Positions 34,335 through 43,500 of a stretch of DNA of 64,000 bases are shown in pieces (the stretch's first letter is position 1; each line of letters starts with the position of its first letter). The notes below the pieces were generated by a model. It saw only the letters and a list, made by a program, of their open reading frames with translations. It was not told where the DNA came from and made no database searches. Origin of the DNA: Lysobacter sp. (lineage in GTDB: Bacteria > Pseudomonadota > Gammaproteobacteria > Xanthomonadales > Xanthomonadaceae); NCBI GenBank assembly GCA_030151365.1, contig JASLDW010000016.1:1-64000 (forward strand), read 5' to 3'. The position numbers were made by a program, and so were the translations under genes.

Positions 34335-34337
34335 CCC

Positions 34338-34730
34338 TTACCAGGTCTCGCGCATCCACGCGTCGGCGACTTCGCCGGCGCGCGCCGGATCGCTGGTGAC
34401 CAGCACGAGGTTGTGGTCGTGGTCGCTGTAGAGCACCTCGATGTTCACGCCGGCGTCGGCCATGCGCCGCGTCAGCAGCCCGAGCTGTCCCGGCCGCGAC
34501 TGGTGCAATCGCAGCATCACCACTTCGCTGACGCGTGCGACATCCAAGCCGCGACTTTCCAACGCCGCGCGCGCGGCGTGGCCATCGGCGAACAGGAAAT
34601 GGGCGATGCCGCGTCCATCCACGACCCAGGCGCCGCCGCCTTCGACGCTCAGTCCGGCATCGGCGACGGCACTTCCCATCTCCGCCAATGCACCGGGAAC
34701 ATCGTCGAGCAGGATGGCGACGTCATGCAT
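34338..34730 (-). CDS. Tandem ACT-domain protein
   Basis: A 130-residue protein made of two ACT-like modules: MHDVAILLDDVPGALAEMGSAV (residues 1-22 onward) and QSRPGQLGLLTRRMADAGVNIEVLY. ACT domains bind amino acids and regulate enzymes; stand-alone tandem forms have unknown partners. The start overlaps the end of the OsmC-like gene by 8 bp, so the two are co-transcribed. The stop lies 3 bp from the trpS stop on the other strand. Confidence 0.75.
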   Translation of the reverse strand: MHDVAILLDDVPGALAEMGSAVADAGLSVEGGGAWVVDGRGIAHFLFADGHAARAALESRGLDVARVSEVVMLRLHQSRPGQLGLLTRRMADAGVNIEVLYSDHDHNLVLVTSDPARAGEVADAWMRETW

Positions 34731-35208
34731 GGCTCACCTTTTCTTCCGCGATCACGGGGGCGTGGATGACGCGCGTCCTGACCGAGTTGGCGAGAAAGCA
34801 GCTGTCATGCGCTTCGGCGTGGGCGGCGTGGAAATCGTCGGGATCCGGTGCGGTTCCGGAGAAGCGCACATGCGGATGCAGCACCACTTCGGCGACCATT
34901 TCGCGGCCGTTTGCGTCGATGCCCATGTGGCCGAAGGCGTCATCGCTGTAGTCGTCGACCGTCCATCCACGCGCGGCGGCGATCGAGAGGAACCACAGCA
35001 TGTGGCAGCTGGCGAGACTGGCGACGAAGGCTTCCTCGGGATCGACCAGCGTCGGATCCGACAACGGGACTCGCACCACGTGGGGTGAAGACGATGCCGC
35101 GATGCGCGCGCCGCCATCGAAGACCCAGGCGTGCATGCGGCTGTAGCGATTGTCGGTGAAGCGCGCGGATCCGCGCTGCCATTCGACATGGGCGAGATGG
35201 GTGTTCAT
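34723..35208 (-). CDS. OsmC/Ohr-family protein
   Basis: A 161-residue member of the OsmC family of thiol-dependent peroxidases. Both expected cysteines are present (SLASCHMLWFL and AHDSCFLANSV). The first serves as the peroxidatic residue in characterised relatives. The ATG at 35208 starts a normal family N-terminus (MNTHLAHVEWQRG); longer reading upstream overlaps the divergent ArsR start region and was rejected. It is co-transcribed with the ACT protein and divergent from an ArsR regulator. An inverted repeat between them could co-regulate both directions. Confidence 0.88.
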   Translation of the reverse strand: MNTHLAHVEWQRGSARFTDNRYSRMHAWVFDGGARIAASSSPHVVRVPLSDPTLVDPEEAFVASLASCHMLWFLSIAAARGWTVDDYSDDAFGHMGIDANGREMVAEVVLHPHVRFSGTAPDPDDFHAAHAEAHDSCFLANSVRTRVIHAPVIAEEKVSHA

Positions 35209-35257
35209 CGATGCCTCCAGCGGGGAGATCGCCATTCTGGACCTTGAATGACGCAGA

Positions 35258-35279
35258 TGTTTCGACCATGATCGAAGCA
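35258..35279. promoter_or_regulatory. Inverted repeat overlapping the ArsR gene start
   Basis: Arms TGTTTCGA (35258-35265) and TCGAAGCA (35272-35279), complementary at 7 of 8 positions around a 6-bp spacer. The site ends at the first base of the ArsR start codon, between divergent OsmC and ArsR genes. It fits a dimeric ArsR autoregulatory operator. Confidence 0.45.
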
Positions 35280-35983
35280 TGGGCGCAGGCGATCCCTGGC
35301 AACCCGACATCGCGCGACTGGCGGCGCTGATCGCCGATCCGGCGCGGGCGCGCATGCTGGTGGCGTTGCTGGGCGGACAGGCGCTGACTGCCGGTGAGCT
35401 GGCGCGGATCGCCGACATCACGCCGCAGACCTGCAGCAGCCATCTCGCCCGCCTGCGCGAAAGCGGATTGCTGAAGATGGTCGCGCAGGGAAGGCACCGT
35501 TATTACACGTTGGCGAACCCGCGCGTCGCCGCCTTGCTCGAGCATCTGCACGATCTCGCCGGCGATCAGGTGCCGACCGACCTGCAACTCGGGCCCAGGG
35601 ACGCGCAATTGCGCCATGCACGCGTGTGCTTCGACCATCTCGCCGGCGAAAGCGGGGTGCGGATGTTCGATGCGCTGGTGCACAAACGCTGGTTGCGGCG
35701 CGTCGGCGATGCCGTCGAGATGAGTGCAAGGGGGGAGTCGGCCTTCTCGGAGTTGGGAATCGATGTCGAGGGCTTGCGCGCCCAGCGACGTCCGCTGTGC
35801 CGCACCTGCCTCGACTGGAGCATGCGCAAGCCGCACCTTGCGGGCGGACTCGGCGCCGCCTTGCTCGATCACTTCTTCGATGCCGGCTGGGCGAAGCGCC
35901 AGCGCGGCAGCCGGATCGTGGTCTTCAACGCCGAAGGGCAGCGTCGGTTCGATGCCCTGTGTGGCCATGACTCATGGCGGTAG
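35279..35983 (+). CDS. ArsR-family transcriptional regulator
   Basis: A 234-residue regulator, roughly twice the length of a minimal ArsR protein. The N-terminal winged helix is clear (IADPARARMLVALLGGQALTAGELARIADITPQTCSSHLARL; wing GRHRYYTLANPRVAALLEHL). The C-terminal half contains Cys, Arg and His residues (RPLCRTCLDWSMRKPHLAGG) seen in larger ArsR proteins with extra effector domains. The CRTC pair could bind metal or sense oxidants. It is divergent from the OsmC-ACT genes and lies ahead of a protease gene that has its own promoter. Confidence 0.85.
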   Translation: MGAGDPWQPDIARLAALIADPARARMLVALLGGQALTAGELARIADITPQTCSSHLARLRESGLLKMVAQGRHRYYTLANPRVAALLEHLHDLAGDQVPTDLQLGPRDAQLRHARVCFDHLAGESGVRMFDALVHKRWLRRVGDAVEMSARGESAFSELGIDVEGLRAQRRPLCRTCLDWSMRKPHLAGGLGAALLDHFFDAGWAKRQRGSRIVVFNAEGQRRFDALCGHDSWR

Positions 35984-35996
35984 GTCATGAGTTGGC

Positions 35997-36041
35997 TTGA
36001 CGTTGGGTGCACTTTGAAATATACATAACTACATATGTAGT
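35997..36041 (+). promoter_or_regulatory. Promoter with BlaI/CopY-like operator
   Basis: A strong sigma-70 promoter for the downstream protease: -35 TTGACG (35997-36002), 17-bp spacer, -10 TATACA (36020-36025). The perfect 14-bp palindrome ACTACATATGTAGT (36028-36041) covers the expected start site near 36032. Its core TACATATGTA fits the TACANNTGTA consensus recognised by CopY/BlaI/MecI repressors. The whole gap is AT-rich compared with the flanks. No BlaI-type gene lies in the window. Confidence 0.65.
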
Positions 36042-36086
36042 GTTGTATTTAAATAAATCACCTCGCATGATCGAAAGGAGAATCCC

Positions 36087-36971
36087 ATGCACACGGTGTT
36101 CCGCACACTGACGATGGCCACTGCATTGGCGGCCGCAATGGCCTTGTCGCCCGCTACTCGCGCAGCGACACCGGTGCCCGCTGCGACCGATCCGACGATC
36201 CGGCTTGGTGACTTCATGGGGCGCTTGCGTTCGATCGAAGTGACGGTGGGCAACCAACGGGGAACGTTCCTGCTTGACACGGGTGGTGGCGTGACGTTCG
36301 TGACCCCCGATTTCGCGAAGAAGATCGGCTGCGTCCCCTGGGGGCAGATTTCCGGATTCCGCCTGACGGGCGAACGCCTGGATATGGCCCGTTGCGACGG
36401 CGTCGCGGTCGGCTTGCAGAATGGAAAGACACTGCCGGCCGCAACCGTCGGCATGTTCGACCTCATGTCGCTGATGCCGCCGGGAGCGCCCGTGGTGGAT
36501 GGCTCGCTGGCGCTGGATGCATTCGACGGACGAATGTTCACCCTGGATTTGCGCGCCGGAACGCTCGAGTTCGAGACGGCCAAGAGCCTCGCGAAACATG
36601 TTGCGGGTGCAGTCGAGATTCCGATCCGTGTCAGTCGCCATGGCAACAGCGGGCATGGCCTTGGCGTATACGCGCGCACGAAGACGGCGAAGGGTGATTT
36701 GTGGCTGGAGATCGACAGCGGCGGCAATGCGCCTGTCCTGTTGCGCAACAGGATCGCTGTCGAAGCCGGTGCTGCGGATCCGGCTGCGACACAGGCCCAA
36801 CCCTACAAGCTGGTGCTGTCGGGCAAGGCAGGGGATGTGTCATTGGACACGCGCGCGATCGTCCGCGACATGATCCACGATGGCGTCGTGGGCATGCCGG
36901 TGCTGGTGAATTGGCGGATCACCTTCGACCTTGCTGGCGACCGCATGTGGGTGACGCCAGCAAAGCGCTGA
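36087..36971 (+). CDS. Secreted two-lobed aspartyl protease-like protein
   Basis: A 294-residue exported protein (signal peptide about residues 1-27, cleavage near TRA-AT). The first lobe has the retropepsin-type catalytic motif LLDTGGG (D64-T-G), followed by FLTG-like beta-strands. The second lobe contains LEIDSGGNAPVLL (D210-S-G212), giving two DT/SG motifs in one chain. This is compatible with a single-chain aspartic protease. An AAAGGAG ribosome-binding site precedes the ATG. The promoter carries a BlaI/CopY-like palindrome, so it is likely induced by a cell-envelope or antibiotic-type signal. Proteolytic activity is inferred from the motifs only. Confidence 0.75.
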   Translation: MHTVFRTLTMATALAAAMALSPATRAATPVPAATDPTIRLGDFMGRLRSIEVTVGNQRGTFLLDTGGGVTFVTPDFAKKIGCVPWGQISGFRLTGERLDMARCDGVAVGLQNGKTLPAATVGMFDLMSLMPPGAPVVDGSLALDAFDGRMFTLDLRAGTLEFETAKSLAKHVAGAVEIPIRVSRHGNSGHGLGVYARTKTAKGDLWLEIDSGGNAPVLLRNRIAVEAGAADPAATQAQPYKLVLSGKAGDVSLDTRAIVRDMIHDGVVGMPVLVNWRITFDLAGDRMWVTPAKR

Positions 36972-36977
36972 TCAATA

Positions 36978-38312
36978 TCAGTTCGGCGCGGCCATGTCGT
37001 CGAGCAGCGCCTTGAGGAAGCGCGCGGCTTCGCCACCGGTCGCGGCGCGATGGTCGAAGGTCAGCGAGATCGGGATGCGGCGGTGCACCTCGATGCCGCC
37101 CATCACCGCGACCACGTCGTGCGAGAGCTTGCCGGCGCCGACGATCGCCACGCACGGCGGCACCACCACCGGCGTCGCGTAGCGGCCGGCGAACATGCCG
37201 AAGTTGGACAGCGAGATGGTGTAGCCGCTGAGCTCGCTCGACGGGATCGAGCGATCCTCGACCTGCGCGCGCAGGCGCTTGATCGCCGAACGCACGCCGT
37301 TGCCGTCGAGCATGTCGGCGTTGCGCAGCGCCGGGACGAACAGGCCGTCGTCGGTGTCCACCGCGATGCCGATGTCGACCTGCGGATGCAGGGTGCGGGT
37401 CAAGTTGGCGCCGTCGAACCAGGCATTGAGCGCCGGCACCGTCTTGCAGGCGACGACGATCGCACGCACCAAACGCGAGGTGATGTCCTGCTTGCCGATC
37501 CAGGCGTGCAGGTCGGCATCGTCGACCAGGGTGGTCGGGACGACTTGCGCGTGGGCATCGGCCATCACCCGCGCCATGTTGCGACGCACGCCCTTGAGCT
37601 GCTCCGGCTGGCCGGTGACGGCGACGCCCGGCGGCTGGGTGCGCATCGGTTTGCCCGACTGCGACAGCGTGCTGCGCTGTTGGGTTGCTGCAATAGCCGC
37701 GACCGGTGCATCGACCGCGCGCTGCGCGGGTGCCGCGCCGAGCTTGGCTGAGCCATCGGCCGCGGCCTGCTTCACGTCCTGCATCGTCACCACGCCGTCG
37801 GGGCCGCTGGCGCGCACGCGGGCGATGTCGACGCCGAGCTTGCGCGCCATCGCGCGCACCGCAGGCACCGCCTTGACGCCGCCGATGCTGGTCGCGGCTT
37901 CGGCGTGCACGGAATCGCCGACCTGCATCGCGCCGACCACGGTGCCTGCGTCTTCGCTCTTGGCTGCGGCGGGTGCCGGCGCGGAAGCCGGTGCTGCGGC
38001 GGGTGCGGGCGCCGGGGCGCCGCCGTGATGATGGCCGGTGTCCTGGCCTTCGGCGCGCTGCGGCATGCTGGGATCGATCTCGAACTCGGCCAGCATGTGG
38101 CCGGTGACGATCACGTCGCCTTCGCCGCCGGAGAGCTTCAGCACCTTGCCGCTGACCGGCGAGGGCACGTCGACCACGGCCTTCGCGGTTTCCATCGACA
38201 CCAGGTTGTCGTCGAGGCGGATGGTGTCGCCTTCCTTGACGTACCACTTGACGATGGTGGCGTCGGGCAGGCCTTCGCCGAGATCGGGGAGATTGAAAGT
38301 CTTGTTCGCCAT
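36978..38312 (-). CDS. pdhC: Dihydrolipoamide acetyltransferase (E2) of a 2-oxoacid dehydrogenase
   Basis: A 444-residue E2 core. One N-terminal lipoyl domain carries the lipoyl lysine K44 (SMETAKAVVD). An Ala/Pro/His-rich linker follows, then a peripheral-subunit-binding domain (AVRAMARKLGVDIARVRASG, about 149-168) and the catalytic domain. The catalytic motif reads DHRAATGGEAARF: the His is kept, but Thr occupies the position of Asp in the textbook HxxxDG motif. The operon E1alpha-E1beta-E2 with separate E1 chains fits a branched-chain type or heterotetrameric pyruvate complex; E3 is not encoded here. Its ATG is 9 bp downstream of the E1beta stop. Confidence 0.9.
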   Translation of the reverse strand: MANKTFNLPDLGEGLPDATIVKWYVKEGDTIRLDDNLVSMETAKAVVDVPSPVSGKVLKLSGGEGDVIVTGHMLAEFEIDPSMPQRAEGQDTGHHHGGAPAPAPAAAPASAPAPAAAKSEDAGTVVGAMQVGDSVHAEAATSIGGVKAVPAVRAMARKLGVDIARVRASGPDGVVTMQDVKQAAADGSAKLGAAPAQRAVDAPVAAIAATQQRSTLSQSGKPMRTQPPGVAVTGQPEQLKGVRRNMARVMADAHAQVVPTTLVDDADLHAWIGKQDITSRLVRAIVVACKTVPALNAWFDGANLTRTLHPQVDIGIAVDTDDGLFVPALRNADMLDGNGVRSAIKRLRAQVEDRSIPSSELSGYTISLSNFGMFAGRYATPVVVPPCVAIVGAGKLSHDVVAVMGGIEVHRRIPISLTFDHRAATGGEAARFLKALLDDMAAPN

Positions 38313-38321
38313 GTGTGTTCC

Positions 38322-39317
38322 TTACTTGTGCGCCATCGCGCGGTGCGCGGCGGCGACGATCTTGTCCACGCTCGGCAGGAACTTCATCTCGAGGCGGAAC
38401 AGCGGGATGTGGGTGTCGTAGCCGGTGACGCGCTCGACCGGCGCCAGCAGGTCGAACAGGCATTCCTCGGCGACGCGCGCGGCGATCTCGGCGCCGAAGC
38501 CGGCGGTCTTCGCCGCTTCGTGCACGATTACGCAACGTCCGGTCTTGGCCACCGATTCGGCGATGGTGGCGAAGTCGAGCGGCTTGAGCGTGGCGACGTC
38601 GATCACCTCGGCGCTGATGCCTTCCTTCGCCAGGGCGTCGGCGGCTTCCAGCGTTTCCTTGACCTGCGCGCCCCACGTCACCAGGGTGATGTCGCTGCCG
38701 TCGCGCAGCACGAAGCAGACGTCGAGCGGCAAGGCTTCGCCGTCATCCGGCACCAGTTCCTTGTACTGGCGATAGATGCGCTTCGGCTCCATGTAGATCA
38801 CCGGATCGGGATCGCGGATCGCGGCCAGCAACAGGCCGTAGGCGCGTTGCGGCGACGACGGCATCACCACGCGCAAGCCGGGCACGTTGGTGAAGATCGC
38901 CTCGTTGGCTTCGGAATGATGTTCCGGCGCGCGGATGCCGCCACCCCACGGCACGCGCAGCACCATCGGGCAGTGCAGGCGTCCGCGCGTGCGATAGCGC
39001 ATGCGCGCGGCGTGGCTGACGATGAAATCGACCATCGGATACATGAAGCCGTCGAACTGCGCTTCCGCGACCGGCTTCATGCCCTGCGAGGCCATGCCGA
39101 CGGTGAGGCCGGCGATCGTGGTTTCGTCGAGCGGGGTGTCGAGGATGCGCTGGTCGCCGAAGCGCTGCTGCAATCCCGCGGTGGCGCGGAACACGCCGCC
39201 GTTGACGCCGACGTCCTCGCCGAGCACGACGACGGAATCGTCGTGGGCGATTTCGTAGGCCAGTGCTTGCGTGATCGCTTCGATCAGGGTGATCGGTTGT
39301 GCTTCCTGGCCGCTCAT
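38322..39317 (-). CDS. pdhB: 2-oxoacid dehydrogenase E1 component, beta subunit
   Basis: A 331-residue transketolase-like beta chain (MSGQEAQPITLIEAITQALA...VVVLGEDVGVNGGVFRAT). Landmarks: FGDQRILDTPLDETTIAGL, AQFDGFMYPMVDFIVSHAAR, PWGGGIRAPEHHSE. With the alpha subunit it forms the thiamine-diphosphate-dependent decarboxylase of pyruvate or branched-chain oxoacids. The start at 39317 overlaps the E1alpha stop by 4 bp (ATGA), ensuring coupled synthesis of the two chains; longer upstream reading is just the E1alpha coding region in another frame. E2 follows. Confidence 0.93.
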   Translation of the reverse strand: MSGQEAQPITLIEAITQALAYEIAHDDSVVVLGEDVGVNGGVFRATAGLQQRFGDQRILDTPLDETTIAGLTVGMASQGMKPVAEAQFDGFMYPMVDFIVSHAARMRYRTRGRLHCPMVLRVPWGGGIRAPEHHSEANEAIFTNVPGLRVVMPSSPQRAYGLLLAAIRDPDPVIYMEPKRIYRQYKELVPDDGEALPLDVCFVLRDGSDITLVTWGAQVKETLEAADALAKEGISAEVIDVATLKPLDFATIAESVAKTGRCVIVHEAAKTAGFGAEIAARVAEECLFDLLAPVERVTGYDTHIPLFRLEMKFLPSVDKIVAAAHRAMAHK

Positions 39318-40387
39318 GCGCGCTTCTCCAGGGCAATCGCGGCATCGCGTTGCGCGCGGATATCGGCGGGCATGTCGGCGTACAGGTAATCGAACATCGC
39401 TTCCACCGGCTGCACCGGCGTCTCCAGGTAGGCATTGATTTCGACGTCGACGACCTTGCCGCATTCCTCGATCCAGGCGGCTTCTTCCTGCTCGCTCCAG
39501 ACCTTCTTGTCGATCAGGAACTTGCGCAGGCGAATGAAGGGTTCGCGCGTCCACGCGTCCTTCACTTCGTCCTCGCCGCGATAGCGGCGGGCGTCGTCGG
39601 CAGTGGTGTGGTCGTGCAGGCGATAGGTCATGAATTCGATCACGCTGCCACCTTCGCCCTTGCGCGCGCGTTCATTGGCGCGGCGCATCGCTTCGAGCAC
39701 GGCGATCAGGTCGTTGCCGTCGACCTGCAGGCAGTTCAGGCCGCCGGCCAGGCCCTTCTGTGCCAGCGTCTGCGCGCCGGTCTGCGACTTGCGCGGCACC
39801 GAGATCGCCCAGCCGTTGTTGATCACGCACAACACCAGCGGCAGCGAATACGCGCCGGCGGAGTTCACCGCGGCGTAGAAATCGGTCTTCGAGGAACCGC
39901 CGTCGCCGCAGCAGGCAACCGCGATCTGTGGCTGCTTGCGCAGCTTGAATGCCAGCGCCGCGCCGGCGGCCATCAGGCATTGGGTGGAGATCGGCACGCA
40001 CCAGGGATAGTCGTTGCGCGGGCCTTCGAAATCGTTGCCGCGCTCGTCGCCGCCCCAGTACATCAGCACTTCGCGCGGACGCACGCCGCGCATGAATTGC
40101 GCGCCGTATTCGCGGTAGCTCGGGGCGAACACGTCGTCGGGCTCCATCGACGCGCCGATGCCGACGTGCGTCGCTTCGTGGCCGAGGCTGGCGGCGTAGG
40201 TGCCGAGCTTGCCGGTGCGCTGCAGGGCGATCGCCTTGGAGTCGAAGGTGCGCACGAACAGCATGCGCTTGAACAAGGGCACCAGCTTGGCGGGATCGTT
40301 GAACGCCGCCGGCAGCGGTGCCGCCAGCGTGCCATCGGGCTTGAGGTATTGCAGGTATTCGATCTCGAACGATGCAGCGACGGTCAT
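39314..40387 (-). CDS. pdhA: 2-oxoacid dehydrogenase E1 component, alpha subunit
   Basis: A 357-residue alpha chain that binds thiamine diphosphate through GDGGSSKTDFYAAVN...INNGWAIS (the GDG-N(N) motif). Other family marks are SLGHEATHVGIGASM, PSYREYGAQFMRG and the regulatory-loop region YRLHDHTTADDARRY. It is the first gene of the three-gene operon E1alpha-E1beta-E2 on the minus strand. Sequence resemblance cannot by itself separate pyruvate from branched-chain substrate; the pyruvate name follows usual annotation of this arrangement in xanthomonads. A terminator of the upstream nuclease gene separates the transcripts. Confidence 0.92.
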   Translation of the reverse strand: MTVAASFEIEYLQYLKPDGTLAAPLPAAFNDPAKLVPLFKRMLFVRTFDSKAIALQRTGKLGTYAASLGHEATHVGIGASMEPDDVFAPSYREYGAQFMRGVRPREVLMYWGGDERGNDFEGPRNDYPWCVPISTQCLMAAGAALAFKLRKQPQIAVACCGDGGSSKTDFYAAVNSAGAYSLPLVLCVINNGWAISVPRKSQTGAQTLAQKGLAGGLNCLQVDGNDLIAVLEAMRRANERARKGEGGSVIEFMTYRLHDHTTADDARRYRGEDEVKDAWTREPFIRLRKFLIDKKVWSEQEEAAWIEECGKVVDVEINAYLETPVQPVEAMFDYLYADMPADIRAQRDAAIALEKRA

Positions 40388-40480
40388 CTGGGCTCCGTGG
40401 GCGGACCAAGACCGCCGATGATACCGGGGGCGTGGAAAACTCCCGTTGCGCGCTGCGCAAATGCCGGGGCAGCAAACGAA

Positions 40481-40502
40481 AAACCCGGCCGGAGCCGGGT
40501 TT
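40481..40502 (-). terminator. Terminator of the nuclease gene
   Basis: On the minus strand AAACCCGGC / GCCGGGTTT forms a stem around a 4-nt loop, followed by TTCG-rich sequence after TTTT. It lies 25 bp beyond the nuclease stop codon and before the E1alpha start, and could work weakly in both directions. Confidence 0.85.
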
Positions 40503-40526
40503 TCCTGGTGCTGCACGGGATGGCGA

Positions 40527-43500
40527 TCAGGGCACGCCGACGATGCGGTTGCTGTAGGTCGCCGAATTGTTGCCGGCCGCCGGGTCGGGCGTGCTTGCGG
40601 ACGCACTGGCGCCCAGGTTCAGGCTTTGCGTGCTGTTGGGGCGCGCGGGGATGGTGATCGCGAAGTCGAACTGCTGGGCCTCGCCGGAGGTGAACTCCAT
40701 CGTGGACTGGCAGCGCGTGGTGAAATCGCTGCTGCCGGTGGTCGTGCAATTCCAGCCCGTGGGCGCGACCAGCGACACGTTCGCGGCCGGGGCATCGCCG
40801 TGCAGGACCAGCGCCGGTTGCCACGCCGTGTCCGGTCCGGCGTTGCGCAGTACCACCGGGAAGGACTCGACACGACCGTAGTGCAGCTTCTTCGCCGGTC
40901 CGGACACCGAAACCGCAAGATCGGCGCTGGCGTTGACCGTGACCGTGGCATCGGCGCGGTTGTTGCCGGCGGCGGGATCGTTGGTCTGCGAGGTCGTCGC
41001 CATCGCCACATGCAGCTTGCCGCCACCATTCGCGGGCGGCGCGACCACGCTGATCGAGAAGGCGGCGTGTTCGCCCGCGCCCAGCGACGGCGTGGCGCAG
41101 GCGACGCTGGTGGTCGCGGGGGACACGACCGGCGGCTCGCAGGTCCAGCCGGTCGGTGCGGAGACCCGGGGCGACACCTCCGCGTCGAAGGCGAAGGCGA
41201 CGCTGGCCGCTTCCGCCGCGTTGGGGCCGGCGTTGGATACGTCGGCGTCGAACTGCGCGGTGTCGCCCACGTGCACCGAGTCCGTGCGCGTGGCAAGCGT
41301 CGCCGCGAGGTCGGCGCTGCGGAACGCCGGCACGGCGATCGCGATCCGCACCGGGTCGTGGTCGGATACGCGCACCGGTACGCCGGCGTTGCCGAAGTTG
41401 TCGACGCCGAACTCGGCGTTGATGCGCGCGTGATCCACCCGCACGCCGACCGCGGAATCCAGCAACGCCCGGTTCAACAGGGCGTGGTCGAGCGATTGCG
41501 CATTGCCCTGGAACACGTAGGAGTAGCGCTGCGCCGGATCGGTGACCAGCGACGAGCCGTCGACCAGCGGCGTGGTGACCGGGCTCGGCACCCAGGTCAG
41601 CACCTGGTCTTCCGGCACCTCGTTGCCGCGGATGATGCCGAGCACGTCGACATAGCCGTCGTTGAACTCGAAGGCGTTGAAGTCGCCGAGGAGGGCGATG
41701 TGCTGCGACGGGTCGGCCTGCTGAAGCTGCTGCACCAGGTTGGCCAGGTAGGCGGCCTGCGCGGCGCGCTTGGCGCGCACGCGCGCACCGCCGGTGGACC
41801 AGCCGTTGCCGCCGGCAGCCACGTCGTCGACACCGTTCAGCGAACGCAGGTGGTTGATGATCACCGTGACCGGATATCCCGCGCCGTTGTCCTGGTGGAC
41901 GACGGCGCGCAGCAGCAGCGGCGGGCGATCGTTGAGCAGGCTGGTGCTGCCGTCCGGATTGGCGAAGGTCGCGTTCTTGCCGTACTGGGTCACTTCGAGC
42001 ACTTCCACGCGTGGCACGCCGGCGCCGTCGCTGCCGGTGCCAACCACGCGCGTGCTGACCAGGAAGCCGACATCGATGCCGCCGACGTCGTTGCCCTCGA
42101 CCAGGTACGGAGCGTACTGCGGTGCGCGCGGGCAGCTGCTGTTGATGCGGTCGGCGAGGAGCTGCAGCACGTGCAGGTTCTCGACCTCGACCACGCCGAG
42201 GATGTTCGGTGCCTTCAGGTAGTTGCAGATCGCGCCGCCGGTCTTGCCGAGGCGCTTGTCCAGCGCGGCGGCCGTCAGCGTCGGCGCGCTGTTGCCGTCG
42301 GCGACGTCGTCGAAGAAGCGCTCGAGGTTGAAGCCGCCGATGGTCACGTCTTCGTAAGCGGCGTCGGGAACCGGCTGCGGCGCCATTCCGCCGGAGACCG
42401 TCGGCGGCGTCGCGCCGTCGGGGAGCAGCGCCCAGTCGGCGTCGTAGTAGTCGAGCACGCCGACCAGGCCATCGACCTGCGCGCCCTTGTCGACCGAGAT
42501 CGGCTGCGCGCCGATCTGCTGGAAGCTGCGCACCATCAGCCGTTCCGGATTGTGGTCGAAGCGCGGCGGATGCTTGTCCGCAGGCACCGGGACCGCGTCG
42601 AGCACGTCGAGCCCGGCTTCGCGGAACGGCGTGGCCGTGGCGGGCAGGGTGACGTAGAACACGCCGTCGCTGGTGGACGTGGCATTGACTTCGTCGATGC
42701 TGCCGTCGGAGGCGCCGACCACGATCGAGTGGGCGACGCTCACGCGCATGCCTTCATAGCGTTCCAGCGTGAGCGGCGTGGCGGTCGGCGACAGTTCGGC
42801 GGCGCCGAGTTCCACCGGCGCGGGCAGCGGGTTGCCGGTGCTGACGACCTCGACCGTGGGCGACACGATTTCGGTGATGCTGAGCTGGCTCGGATTGGAG
42901 GCGGGCGTGAATTCGCTGACCTTGCCGGTCACGCGCACGCGATTGCCCACCGCGGCCGTGGCGGGCGGCGCGCTGCCGGTGTAGACGAACACGCCGTCGG
43001 AGGTGGCCGGATTGCCGTCGCCGGCCGGATCCTGCAGGAAGAAGCCGCTGTTGTACTTGCGCGCGGTGACCACGCCTTCGGTGACCACGTTCTCGCCCGC
43101 GTGCGGGGACACCAGGTCCGACCCCTGGATTTCGGGGATGGTCAGCGCGATCGGCGGCGCAGGAGGGGCGGAGCCGCTGTTGCGCGGGTCGGGCGCGCCG
43201 GTCGCGAAATCGGCCGCGTTGTTGTTGCTGTCGATGGAACCGTCGCCCTTGCGCAGCACCGCGCTGGAGTTGCTGGGCGCGGGGGCGGCCGCGCTGCCTT
43301 CGAAGCAGTTGGCGCCGCCGAAGCCGACCAGGTCCAGGACCGCGCCGCCGAGCGGACAAGCGCCGCTGAGCGTGGTCTGGGCGCCCACCAGCGCGACCTT
43401 GCCCGCGGTCGCCGACATGGGGATCGTGCCGGTGGCATCGGGCGCGGGCAGGCTGGTCGTGCCGCCGCTGCCGTCGGCTTCCTTGACCAGGTAATAGCCG

